Origin: Flavobacteriales bacterium
GTDB lineage: Bacteria > Bacteroidota > Bacteroidia > Flavobacteriales_F > PHOS-HE28
Assembly (NCBI GenBank): GCA_016703005.1
Contig: JADJCX010000033.1
Location: 62,001-126,000 of the forward strand
Reading direction: 5' to 3'
DNA length: 64,000 nt
The position numbers and the translations under genes were made by a program. Positions within the stretch are counted from its first letter, which is position 1; each line of letters opens with the position of its first letter. The notes under the pieces are model-generated. The model saw only the letters and a program-made list of their open reading frames with translations, did no database searches and had not been told where the DNA came from. Shown piece after piece: positions 51,748-59,146 of the stretch.

Positions 51748-52368
51748 TCACTGCACCAAAAACCTTCGCGTTACCCCGCGATCCGCAAGCCGAACCACGT
51801 ACACGCCCGGAACGGCCGTGGTGAGATCCGTGCGATAAAGCGAGGCAGTGGACTGCGTCGTCACCACAACCTTTCCGGTGGCATCCACGATCTCGACAGC
51901 GCCGAGCGGCGCCCCATCAGCGGCATCAATGGTGAGCTGTTCGCCTTGCACACCGATCGCCACATCGCCGCCGGTGACTTCTTGCACCGCAGTGCTTCCG
52001 GTAACGGTGAAAACATGCTGGGGCCCAGAAGCCATGTCCCATACGTGCCCCAAAGAGTCCACGTACATGGTGTAAGTGCCCGCCGGCAGCAGCCCCAGCG
52101 AAAACACCTCGTTGTGCGGCACCAGAACGGTGAAGCCGCCGGGGTCGGCGGCGACAATGGAGATGGCCACGATATTGCCGAACACCTGTGCGTTGGACGA
52201 GACGATGTACGCGCCCGTGCTCGACAGGTCGCCGTGCACGGTAACGGTCACCGGGTCGCTCGTGGTGGGCGCCGGTGGATCCACGCTGATCGAGTTGATG
52301 TAGAAGTAGGTCTGCGCGGAACCGAGGAACGGCAGGCAGAGCAGGGCCAGGGTAAAGAGTTGACGCAT
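51748..52368 (-). CDS. Secreted protein with T9SS type A sorting domain
   Basis: 206 residues: signal peptide MRQLFTLALLCLPFLGSAQT, one Ig-like beta domain (ISVDPPAPTTSDPVTVTVHG; AGTYTMYVDSLGHVWDMASG) and a sorting end (LGAVEIVDATGKVVVTTQST, VPGVYVVRLADRGVTRRFLV). A small surface or released protein. Start at 52368 gives the signal peptide. No enzymatic motif. Confidence 0.82.
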   Translation of the reverse strand: MRQLFTLALLCLPFLGSAQTYFYINSISVDPPAPTTSDPVTVTVHGDLSSTGAYIVSSNAQVFGNIVAISIVAADPGGFTVLVPHNEVFSLGLLPAGTYTMYVDSLGHVWDMASGPQHVFTVTGSTAVQEVTGGDVAIGVQGEQLTIDAADGAPLGAVEIVDATGKVVVTTQSTASLYRTDLTTAVPGVYVVRLADRGVTRRFLVQ

Positions 52369-52566
52369 GTTGGGGTTTGGTTTGGCAAGCAAGATGTCGC
52401 AAAGTCCGCTGGCGTTGCCTGTGGGCAGCACCGCGCCGACGGGCACTCACAACCAATCCAACAACTCACCCCAAGGCCGACGGTGGTCTGTGGGTGATCG
52501 TAGTCGATGAGACTTTCGCCATAGCCCTGGCCCACCCGCACGGGCCTTTCAGGTGGCCGCTGATGC

Positions 52567-52782
52567 TTAAGGAAGACTACCACAAACTCCAGGTCCACCG
52601 TTGCCATGATAATATCGCTCACAATGACATGTCTCGTAGTGGTCACATTTGCCCGTACCCTCAGGCCCGCCCTGGCCTTGGTGGGCGAGTAGGATCTGTT
52701 CCGCTTCCAATTGAAGTTTCTTGATCTCTTCACGGATCTCGTGGAATCGCTTCTTATCGTCTTGGTAATTGCGATCAGTCAT
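52567..52782 (-). CDS. Small coiled-coil protein with C-terminal Cys/His cluster
   Basis: 71 residues from MTDRNYQDDKKRFHEIREEI. The first 33 form an amphipathic coiled coil, and the rest has Cys and His (GKCDHYETCHCERYYHGNGG) that could bind a metal. No homologue recognised. Upstream lies an unusual 330-bp stretch without genes. Coding is plausible but not proven. Confidence 0.42.
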   Translation of the reverse strand: MTDRNYQDDKKRFHEIREEIKKLQLEAEQILLAHQGQGGPEGTGKCDHYETCHCERYYHGNGGPGVCGSLP

Positions 52783-53118
52783 TTGTGGTTGGGAGTTGTT
52801 CGTGTTGTGATGGCCAGGATGTTGAACAGAAGAGCGATCGTAATGTCAGCCTAACGGTTGCCAACTGGCGTCCGCCGTTTTACGGAGAACCAGCGGAAGT
52901 TGAAGATAGAAATTCTGTCCGGATGCCAAAACACCAAGTCGGAGGGCATGTGTGTTTCAGTGCGAAGACTTGGAGGATCGGGAACTGTGGTTCACAGATC
53001 CGCGGTAGCGGGGGCCTACCCGCGCACAGCCGAGCGTGTGTGAGTGAGATGATGTATCTGGTTGGCGCTTATACCAGCCTCTAGGGCACCGGACAAGTCG
53101 AGCAGAAACCCCCGAACG
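52783..53118. other. Intergenic stretch without recognised gene
   Basis: About 335 bases. Short frames exist on both strands but none has a convincing composition, start or homologue. It ends in a strong terminator that belongs to the broken gene on its right. Probably the upstream region of the small coiled-coil gene. Confidence 0.5.
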
Positions 53119-53120
53119 CA

Positions 53121-53150
53121 AAAAAGCCCCGGTGAGGAACCGGGGCTTTT
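53121..53150 (-). terminator. Strong Rho-independent terminator
   Basis: AAAAGCCCCGGT pairs fully with ACCGGGGCTTTT around the loop GAGGA. For leftward transcription the stem is followed by TTTTTTG, a classic T tract. It ends the broken fibronectin-type gene 38 bp downstream of its stop. Confidence 0.85.
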
Positions 53151-53187
53151 CGCAGGGGTGTTTGTCACCCCGCGCTTGACGCGGGGC

Positions 53188-53807
53188 TTAGGCGGCGCGG
53201 CCCATCAGAGCGGCGCAGGGGTTGCCTTTGCCAGCGAAGCCGATAGCCACAACGGCGTACCAGTAGGGCTTGAAGCTCTCCAGGTTGCTGTCAACAAAGC
53301 GTGCCGTGCTGGTGGTGGTAACCACTGTCCAGTTGGCCGATACCGTGGGATCGCTTGCGCTGCGCAACACCTGGTAGCTTTTGGCACCGTGCACGCGTTT
53401 CCAGCGTACGTCGGTTTGTCCGCTCAAGGGGCCCATGAGCACCTTGAGGTTTTCCGAGCGTCGGGCAAGCCCACAGGCTCCGGTATTTTGGACATTTCGA
53501 AGCCGCTGGTGGTAAGTATGGTGGCCTCGCCATTGGCGGTGGCGCGCACATAGTTACCTGTCTTGGTGAGCACTGCGCGTACTTCCTTGGTCAAGGCGTT
53601 GCGCGCCGCCTTGCTTGCCTGGCTTCCGAACTGGGCGTCCTATCTCGCCTGTTCGTAAGCGTCCGCCAACGTTTGCATTGCAGCCAAGCTCACCGGCGGG
53701 GTGGGGAACTTGATGTTGCCCGTGAGTTTCTCGATGACGTTGTTCAACAACGCCAGGAGGATCGCTGGGATTTTCTTGTAGAGAGCGAGAGTGATATTAG
53801 CCTTCAT
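53188..53807 (-). pseudogene. Fibronectin-type-III-like protein gene, broken by one stop and one frameshift
   Basis: The ATG at 53805-53807 opens MKANITLALYKKIPAILLAL and NNVIEKLTGNIKFPTPPVSL, a start I know from a common Bacteroidota family of about 210 residues that ends in a fibronectin type III domain. Here a TAG (53640-53642) interrupts after YEQAR; translation beyond it continues to LTTSGFEMSKIPEPVGLPDA. A one-base shift near 53455-53462 then leads to SENLKVLMGPLSGQTDVRWK and a clear FN3 end (KSYQVLRSASDPTVSANW; WYAVVAIGFAGKGNPCAALM). Two lesions in one short gene make true decay more likely than error here, but either is possible. The neighbouring terminator is intact. Confidence 0.72.
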
Positions 53808-53895
53808 GTTAAAGGGGTTTAAGTTGTTATGGCGGTTTCAACGCCCCACCTATAGAGTTGTTCCACGCAGCCACTTCCGAGGGCTTCCATATCGT

Positions 53896-53982
53896 AATAG
53901 CGATACGCTGCTATGCCGGAAACCCGCATGAAAAGGCCATTTTCCGCCTTCCGTATCTAATAGCAGATATGTTATCGCTATT
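53896..53982. repeat. Inverted-repeat-rich, A/T-rich segment beside the 22-bp array
   Basis: AATAGCGATA at 53896-53905 has its exact complement TATCGCTATT at 53973-53982. Between them lies a smaller inverted repeat, TATCT (53954-53958) and AGATA (53965-53969). The stretch is lower in GC than its surroundings and runs directly into the tandem array at 54025. Such a combination is often seen near replication or partition regions, but no such gene is present. Confidence 0.5.
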
Positions 53983-54024
53983 CCGATACGCCTGTATCAA
54001 GGGTGAAGTGTGCTCGAACTATCA

Positions 54025-54354
54025 GTCGAGTGATACAACACTAAGGGTCGAGTGTTACAACACTCGAGGTCGAGTGATACAACACTAAGGGTGGAGTGTT
54101 ACAACACTCGAGGTCGAGTGTTACAACACTCAAGGTCGAGTGTGACAACACTAGGGGTAGAGTGTTACAACACTCAAGGTCGAGTGTTACAACACTAAGG
54201 GTCGAGTGTTACAACACTCGAGGTCAAGTGTTACAACACTAAGGGTCGAGTGATACAACACTCGAGGTCGAGTGTTACAACACTAAGGGTCGAGTGTTAC
54301 AACACTCGAGGTCAAGTGATACAACACTAAGGGTCGAGTGTTACAACACTCAGG
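54025..54354. repeat. 15 tandem copies of a 22-bp palindrome-bearing unit
   Basis: Fifteen units of exactly 22 bp without spacers, consensus GTCGAGTGTTACAACACTAAGG (given as halves GTCGAGTGTTAC and AACACTAAGG). Each holds a near-palindrome GAGTGTT-AC-AACACTC. Units alternate fairly regularly between ends AAGG and CGAG, giving a 44-bp higher-order period. Point differences (T/A at unit base 9; C/G/A at bases 3-4) are scattered. The array ends 2 bases past the stop codon of the XRE-type gene, so the last unit overlaps its 3' end. The 22-bp period does not fit a reading frame, so it is non-coding. No CRISPR spacers. Confidence 0.93.
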
Positions 54355-54643
54355 CCTGTGCTTGCCCGCCTGCGCCGCTGTCCGGGTCGGTGGGTGAGGC
54401 CGGTCGCGTATCGAAGGTGATGTTGACGCCGGTGATGGCACCGGGGTTCTTCACCCCTTCATGCCACGGGCAACCCAAGGCGCGCAGCATGGCCTCTACC
54501 TCATGGAAACCGGGGTCGGTTTTGCCGTTGAGCACATCGCTCATCCACGATTGGCTGTGGTTCACCACAGCAGCCAGTTCCTTCTGCTTCTTGGCGTTGG
54601 TACCAAGCAACAGCTTCAGGCGGGGTCCTATCCATAGTTCCAT
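54350..54643 (-). CDS. XRE-type helix-turn-helix protein next to the array
   Basis: 97 residues from MELWIGPRLKLLLGTNAKKQ. Helices of a lambda-Cro-type HTH: KELAAVVNHSQSWMSDVLNG (with the recognition helix at SQSWMSDVL), then FHEVEAMLRALGC. The tail is Gly/Pro-rich and disordered. Its stop codon lies inside the last 22-bp repeat. It probably binds DNA; that it binds the array is an inference from position only. The frame upstream of the chosen ATG has no family support. Confidence 0.72.
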   Translation of the reverse strand: MELWIGPRLKLLLGTNAKKQKELAAVVNHSQSWMSDVLNGKTDPGFHEVEAMLRALGCPWHEGVKNPGAITGVNITFDTRPASPTDPDSGAGGQAQA

Positions 54644-54838
54644 GGTTTGGGCCGCTGCACTGGTGCGCAACAGGCTTGTGGCAAAACAGGACAAGTCGCG
54701 GGATCGGTGCAATACCCGGAAACTGGTATTTTTTGGGGTAGGGGGGGTAGTGCCGAACTATGCCGCTCGGGCGTGAAGAGCTCCTTCGAAGTAGGACTTG
54801 TCGCGGTAAGGGAGGTGTTGAAGAAGGCGTGAGTACCC

Positions 54839-55126
54839 TTACAGAAAGGGGCCGAACGTGTTCTCCACATTGGCCAGAACGCAATCGCAGAAGCCACCAT
54901 GCTCATTTAGCCATGCCACAATAGCAGGCTCTTCTAGTCCTCTTGATCGAAGGAAAGTCAGCGTATCTCGCAGGGTATGATCACACGCTGGCGCGTCTTT
55001 GCGATCTAAGTGGTCAAAGAGGTTCCGCAGTTCAGCAAGTGGGATCGGCACAGAACCCAAGAGGCGCTGCCGCTCTTGTTCCTTCCAAGCTTTCTTGATG
55101 TTGCGCTTGTGATCGCTTTCGTTCAT
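54839..55126 (-). CDS. DUF2695-family protein
   Basis: 95 residues from MNESDHKRNIKKAWKEQERQ. The C-terminal part CDHTLRDTLTFLRSRGL and WLNEHGGFCDCVLANVENTF contains the Cys/His pattern (CDH, CDC) typical of DUF2695. Members occur as small cytosolic proteins of unknown function. The ATG at 55124-55126 is chosen; a TTG 18 bases upstream could also be used. Confidence 0.8.
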   Translation of the reverse strand: MNESDHKRNIKKAWKEQERQRLLGSVPIPLAELRNLFDHLDRKDAPACDHTLRDTLTFLRSRGLEEPAIVAWLNEHGGFCDCVLANVENTFGPFL

Positions 55127-55258
55127 ACTCAGTTCTAAAGCCAAGTGAAGTTAGCCTCACTATGACCAAGAGGCGGGCCGCAGGCCCTAGACCCAGAGCC
55201 ACTCGCCAGAAGCGAGCGGCGGCGTTACGCGAGCGCGTGCTGTGTACTAACTCAACAC

Positions 55259-55426
55259 CTACTTCCCTGCACGCCGTAGCAAGAGACCAGCTCCGACAAC
55301 GAACACGCCGAACCAAAGTCTGAAGTCAGATGCTAGCCACAGCCCGTCGCCTCCGATAAGGCCAGACAGAATCAGGAAGGTTCCGAGCGCGATCGTGGTT
55401 GTGCTGCTTGCCCTTTTTCGATCCAT
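55259..55426 (-). CDS. Small two-span membrane protein
   Basis: 55 residues from MDRKRASSTTTIALGTFLIL. Two hydrophobic segments (TIALGTFLILSGLIG; WFGVFVVGAGLLL) end in a basic tail RRAGK. A plausible orphan gene in the small-gene region; no homologue is recognised. Confidence 0.48.
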   Translation of the reverse strand: MDRKRASSTTTIALGTFLILSGLIGGDGLWLASDFRLWFGVFVVGAGLLLRRAGK

Positions 55427-55524
55427 TGGTTCCCGATAGCGTTTCAGCGAGCGGCGGCGCACCGCGAGCGTGTGCTGGGGCCTGCCCGCGCACAGCCGAG
55501 CCTGTGCGGGGGGAAGTGCAGACC

Positions 55525-55749
55525 TCATTCGGCGTCCATAGCCTCTTCCAGCTTCTTACGCCACTCGGCGGCACGCTGCTTTGCCGTGACGATCCTATCT
55601 TCAGAATGCTGGACCTGTAGTCGGGCCTGTTCAACCTTCTTCGCGGCGGCGCGTTTTTCCTCTTCTCGTTCCTGCGGTGAGCGACCTAGTTGGATCTGTA
55701 ACACGAGTTCCATGCTGTCCACAGCCATCTGAAGATCATACTTGCTCAT
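55525..55749 (-). CDS. Small coiled-coil protein coupled to a lipoprotein frame
   Basis: 74 residues from MSKYDLQMAVDSMELVLQIQ, followed by a highly charged helix (REEEKRAAAKKVEQARLQVQ) to the end. Its ATG overlaps the stop of the upstream lipoprotein-like frame (ATGA at 55746-55749), which argues that both are translated. Unknown function; it might be a small envelope or lysis-type accessory, which is speculation. Confidence 0.55.
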   Translation of the reverse strand: MSKYDLQMAVDSMELVLQIQLGRSPQEREEEKRAAAKKVEQARLQVQHSEDRIVTAKQRAAEWRKKLEEAMDAE

Positions 55750-55939
55750 CGCCAGAAATTCTTCCTCTCGAGGCAATCCTCTTCCGCGCTGTACGCGCTG
55801 TCGGCGATCAACCCTATGCGCTGTTCCACTTGCCGTTCATGCCGAACTGCCTCTTCAGCGCGTCGCGCATCCTCCAGTTCTGTTGCACTCGGTCCGCATG
55901 CCGCAAGTGAGGTTGCGACGATAAGGGTATGTAGCGCAT
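55746..55939 (-). CDS. Putative small lipoprotein, one missing base near the start
   Basis: From LHTLIVATSLAACGPSATEL the frame has a classic lipobox (LAAC) and then a charged helix (LEDARRAEEAVRHERQVEQR) to a TGA that overlaps the next gene's start. No start codon is in frame, but an ATG at 55937-55939 fits exactly if one base is missing within the first few codons (giving M-x-LHTLIVATSLAAC). As in other genes of this window, a one-base error is the simplest explanation. It lies between the E1 fragment and the coiled-coil gene. Confidence 0.4.
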
Positions 55940-55951
55940 TGACTGTCGGTT

Positions 55952-56019
55952 ACTCCCTCACCATCCCCACCACCGTCTCCACCACATCCTCGATGCTGGG
56001 CTTGCTGAAGTAGTCGCCA
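55952..56019 (-). pseudogene. Duplicated 3' end of the E1 dehydrogenase gene
   Basis: 68 bp that match 56335-56402 at 65 positions. Read leftward it encodes GDYFSKPSIEDVVETVVGMV followed by RE and a stop (TAA), the same last residues as the intact gene (TGA). All three differences are third-codon synonymous changes, so the copy was under coding selection in some genome and is not a recent error. It lies 315 bp beyond the intact gene's stop, with a small gene between. Confidence 0.85.
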
Positions 56020-56047
56020 AGGTATCATGCCACCCTGAGTTCGGTGC

Positions 56048-56326
56048 TCATTCCTCAAAGGGCTCCCCGAAATAGTGTCCGGGGTTACCGGCTTTGTCTT
56101 CAGCTGCCTGGATCACATCGCGCGGGTCGCCCATGAGATGTGTACACAGGTTCTTTACTTCACTGACCCGGCCCTCGGCCAAATAGAGGATGCTACGCGC
56201 TAATTGCTCGCAACCGACGTTCAACGATGTCGACCATAAGCCAGCGATCGCACGTGTGACAGATAGACGCTCGTGCGCGTCAGCGTAGTCCTTGGCGATG
56301 CGTCGCGTGATGTCAGCCGGAAGCAT
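56048..56326 (-). CDS. Hypothetical protein (92 aa) between the two E1 ends
   Basis: Starts MLPADITRRIAKDYADAHER, then a mainly helical, hydrophilic sequence (LSVTRAIAGLWSTSLNVGCE; LARSILYLAEGRVSEVKNLC) to the end EPFEE. No known domain. It is the only gene between the intact E1 3' end and its duplicate fragment, which makes it the probable cargo of a small inserted segment. It is read in the same direction as E1. Confidence 0.6.
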   Translation of the reverse strand: MLPADITRRIAKDYADAHERLSVTRAIAGLWSTSLNVGCEQLARSILYLAEGRVSEVKNLCTHLMGDPRDVIQAAEDKAGNPGHYFGEPFEE

Positions 56327-56332
56327 GATGTT

Positions 56333-58748
56333 TCACTCCCTCACCATCCCCACTACCGTCTCCACCACATCCTCTATGCTGGGTTTGCTGAAGTAGTCGC
56401 CATCGCTGCCGTACGCGGGGCGGTGTGCCTTGGCGCTGACGGTGCGCGGTGCGCTATCGAGGTAGCGGTAGCCGCCTTGCACTTCCAGGATCTGTTGCAG
56501 GATGTAGGCGCTGGCTCCGCCGGGCACATCCTCGTCCACCACCAGCAGGCGGTTGGTTTTCTTCAGGCTCTCAACAATGATCTGCTCACGGTCGAAGGGT
56601 AGGAGGGTGCGGGCATCCAGCATTTCCACTTCGATGCCGAGGTCGCTCAAGCGCTCTGCCGCTTGCATGCACAAGTTGAAGGTGCTGCCATAGCTCACGA
56701 GCGTGAGGTCGCTGCCTTCGCGCACCACTTCCGGTATGCCGATGGGCACGGTGAATTCGCCGAGGTTGCTCGGCAAACGCTCCTTGCTGCGGTAGCCGTT
56801 GAGGCATTCGATCACGAGCGCGGGGTCGTCGCATTGCAGCAGCGTGTTGTATATGCCCGCAGCCTGCTGCATGTTGCGCGGCACACATACTACTATGCCG
56901 CGCAGCGCGCCGAGTATCATGCCCATGGGGCTGCCGCTGTGCCATACGCCTTCCAAGCGGTGGCCGCGCGTGCGCACGATGAGCGGGGCCTTCTGGCCGC
57001 CCTTGGTGCGCCACTGCGTCATGGCGAGGTCGTCGCTCATGATCTGCAGGCAGTAGAGCAGGTAGTCCAGGTATTGGATCTCGGCCACGGGGCGCAGGCC
57101 GCGCAGGGCCATACCGATGCCCTGGCCGATGATCGTCGCTTCGCGGATGCCGGTATCGCTCACACGCAACTCACCGAACTGCGCCTGCATGCCTTCCATG
57201 CCTTGGTTCACGTCGCCGATCTTGCCGGTGTCCTCACCGAAGGTCAGAAGCAAGGGTTCCTGCTCGAAGAGTTTCTGGAAGTTGTCGCGGATGATGATGC
57301 GGCCGTCCACTACTTCGTCAGTGGCGTATTCGGCGGGCACCTCGCGCACGTTCAAGCAGCTCTTCGCGCTTTGGCTGTAGAGATGGCTTCCGTAGCGGTC
57401 GTGGTTCAGCGCCATGGCGTTGGCGAGCAGATCCGTGAGCGGCTGGCGGGCAATGGGGTCGGCATTGCGCCCAAGCAGCAGCGCCTTGCGCGCGGCGCTC
57501 ACCACTTCCTTGCGGCCGGGGGCCATTTCGCTACGGAGTTCATTGGCCAACACAGTGATCGTTGCCGCAACCGATGCGTCCTCGAAGCGCGCACCCGCCA
57601 ATGCTTCGATCATGAAGGCCACATCGCCGAGCTCCGCCTTGATCTCGCTCTGGAACGCGTTCCATGCGGCCTTCTGCGCAGCGCGTGCTTCGGTCTTCGC
57701 TTTCGTGTCGAGGGCATCGAGTTCCTCCGCTGAAGCGATCGGCGCACCACCGGGTTTGAAGCCGAGGATCCACTCGCGGAACTTCACATTGCAGTCGTAC
57801 TCCTTGTACCATTCCAGCAGGTCCTTGCCCTTGTAGCGCTCGTGACTTCCACTGGTGCTGTGGCCTTGGGGCTGTGTCACTTCTTCCACGTGGATGAGGC
57901 AGGGCACATGCTCATCGCGGCACAGCGCAATGGCCTCTTCGTAGGTCTTGTTAAGGTCGGCGTAGTTCCAGCCCTTTGGTCTTGTAGATGCGGATGCCGT
58001 TCGTGCCTTCCTCCTTCTGAAAGCCAGCGAGCGCTTGGCTGATGCTGCCTTTCGTGGTCTGATAGGCCTTGCTCACGCTGATGCCCCAGCCATCGTCCCA
58101 CACGCTCATGGCCATGGGCACTTGCAGCACACCGGCCGCGTTCATCGTTTCCCAGAACGGTCCTTCGCTGGTGCTGGCATCGCCGATGGTGCCGAAGGCC
58201 ACCTCGTTGCCCTTATCGCTGAACTGCGTGTAGCCGTGCAGCGCAGGGTTATTGCGGAACATCTTGCTGGCCTGCGCCAAGCCGAGCAAGCGCGGCATCT
58301 GTCCGGCCGTGGGGGAGATGTCGGCGCTGGAGTTCGGTTGCGCCATCAGGTCCTTCCACTCGCCGTTCTCGTCCAAGCTGCGCGTGGCGAAGTGACCGTT
58401 CATGCTACGGCCGGCGCTGCTGGGGTCGGCGTTCACGTCGGCATGGGCGTAGAGCTGCGCGAACCATTGCTGCACCGTCAACTCGCCGATCGCGAACATG
58501 AACGTCATGTCGCGGTAGTAGCCGCTGCGCCAATCGCCATTGCGGAACTGCTTGGCCATGCACACCTGCGCCAGTTCCTTGCCATCGCCGAAGATCCCGA
58601 ACTTGGCTTTGCCCCCCAGCACTTCCCTCCGGCCGATCAAACTGGCCTCGCGGCTGGTGACGCACAACTCGTAATCGCGCAGGATCTCCTCTTTCAATTC
58701 ATCCAGCGTCATCTGGACTTCAGCGGTGGCTGTCTTGGTGCGGGCCAT
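56333..58748 (-). CDS. Fused alpha/beta 2-oxoacid dehydrogenase E1 (one frameshift)
   Basis: About 805 residues after correction. N-terminal alpha part: RSGYYRDMTFMFAIGELTVQ, TPP-binding FGTIGDASTSEGPFWETMNA and SVWDDGWGISVSKAYQTTKG. An extra G at 57972-57974 breaks the frame at YKTKG; the next reading frame continues WNYADLNKTYEEAIALCRDE. C-terminal beta part: LTFGEDTGKIGDVNQGMEGM, ATIIGQGIGMALRGLRPVAE, LVVDEDVPGGASAYI. This fused, thiamine-dependent E1 form is common in Bacteroidota and is usually assigned to branched-chain 2-oxoacid oxidation. E2/E3 are not in the window. Confidence 0.9.
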
Positions 58749-58821
58749 GGGCAGGAATGGGTACGTGGCGAAAGTAGGTTCCCTGCGCTAGTCGGGAGCA
58801 TGGCCTGCTTGACCGGCCGCA

Positions 58822-59146
58822 CGTCATCGCGAGGAGGCTCTGCGACGAAGCGATCCATGCTTGGGTTAGTGATGCACTACTGCCATTGCCTTCGCACCAA
58901 GCCCATGGATCGCTTCGGCCATCTGAATGGCCTCGCGATGACGGGAAAGCTCACAACCCGAACATCGCCATGTTGTCGATGCGCGCGTCATCGCGAGGAG
59001 GCTCTGCGACGAAGCGATCCATGCTAGGGTTAGTGACGCACTACTGCCATTGCCTCCGCACCAAGCCCATGGATCGCTTCGGCCATCTGAATGGCCTCGC
59101 GATGACGGGAAGCTTCACAACCCGAACAGCGCCATGTTGTCGATGC
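58822..59146. repeat. Two tandem 162-bp copies of a palindromic repeat element
   Basis: The segment 58822-58983 is repeated as 58984-59145 with few changes. Each unit begins CGTCATCGCGAGGAGGCTCTG and contains complementary arms: CGTCATCGCGAGG with CCTCGCGATGACG, and GAAGCGATCCATG with CATGGATCGCTTC. This is the well-known CGTCATTGCGAGG...GAAGCAATCC repeat type seen in many bacterial genomes. Each unit ends with the last codons (DNMAxFGL and stop) of the gene at 59115, so the duplicated block includes that gene's 3' end. Confidence 0.88.

Noticed and set aside
54025..54354. A CRISPR array
   Set aside because: Units are directly adjacent with no unique spacers, the repeat is only 22 bp, and no cas gene is nearby.
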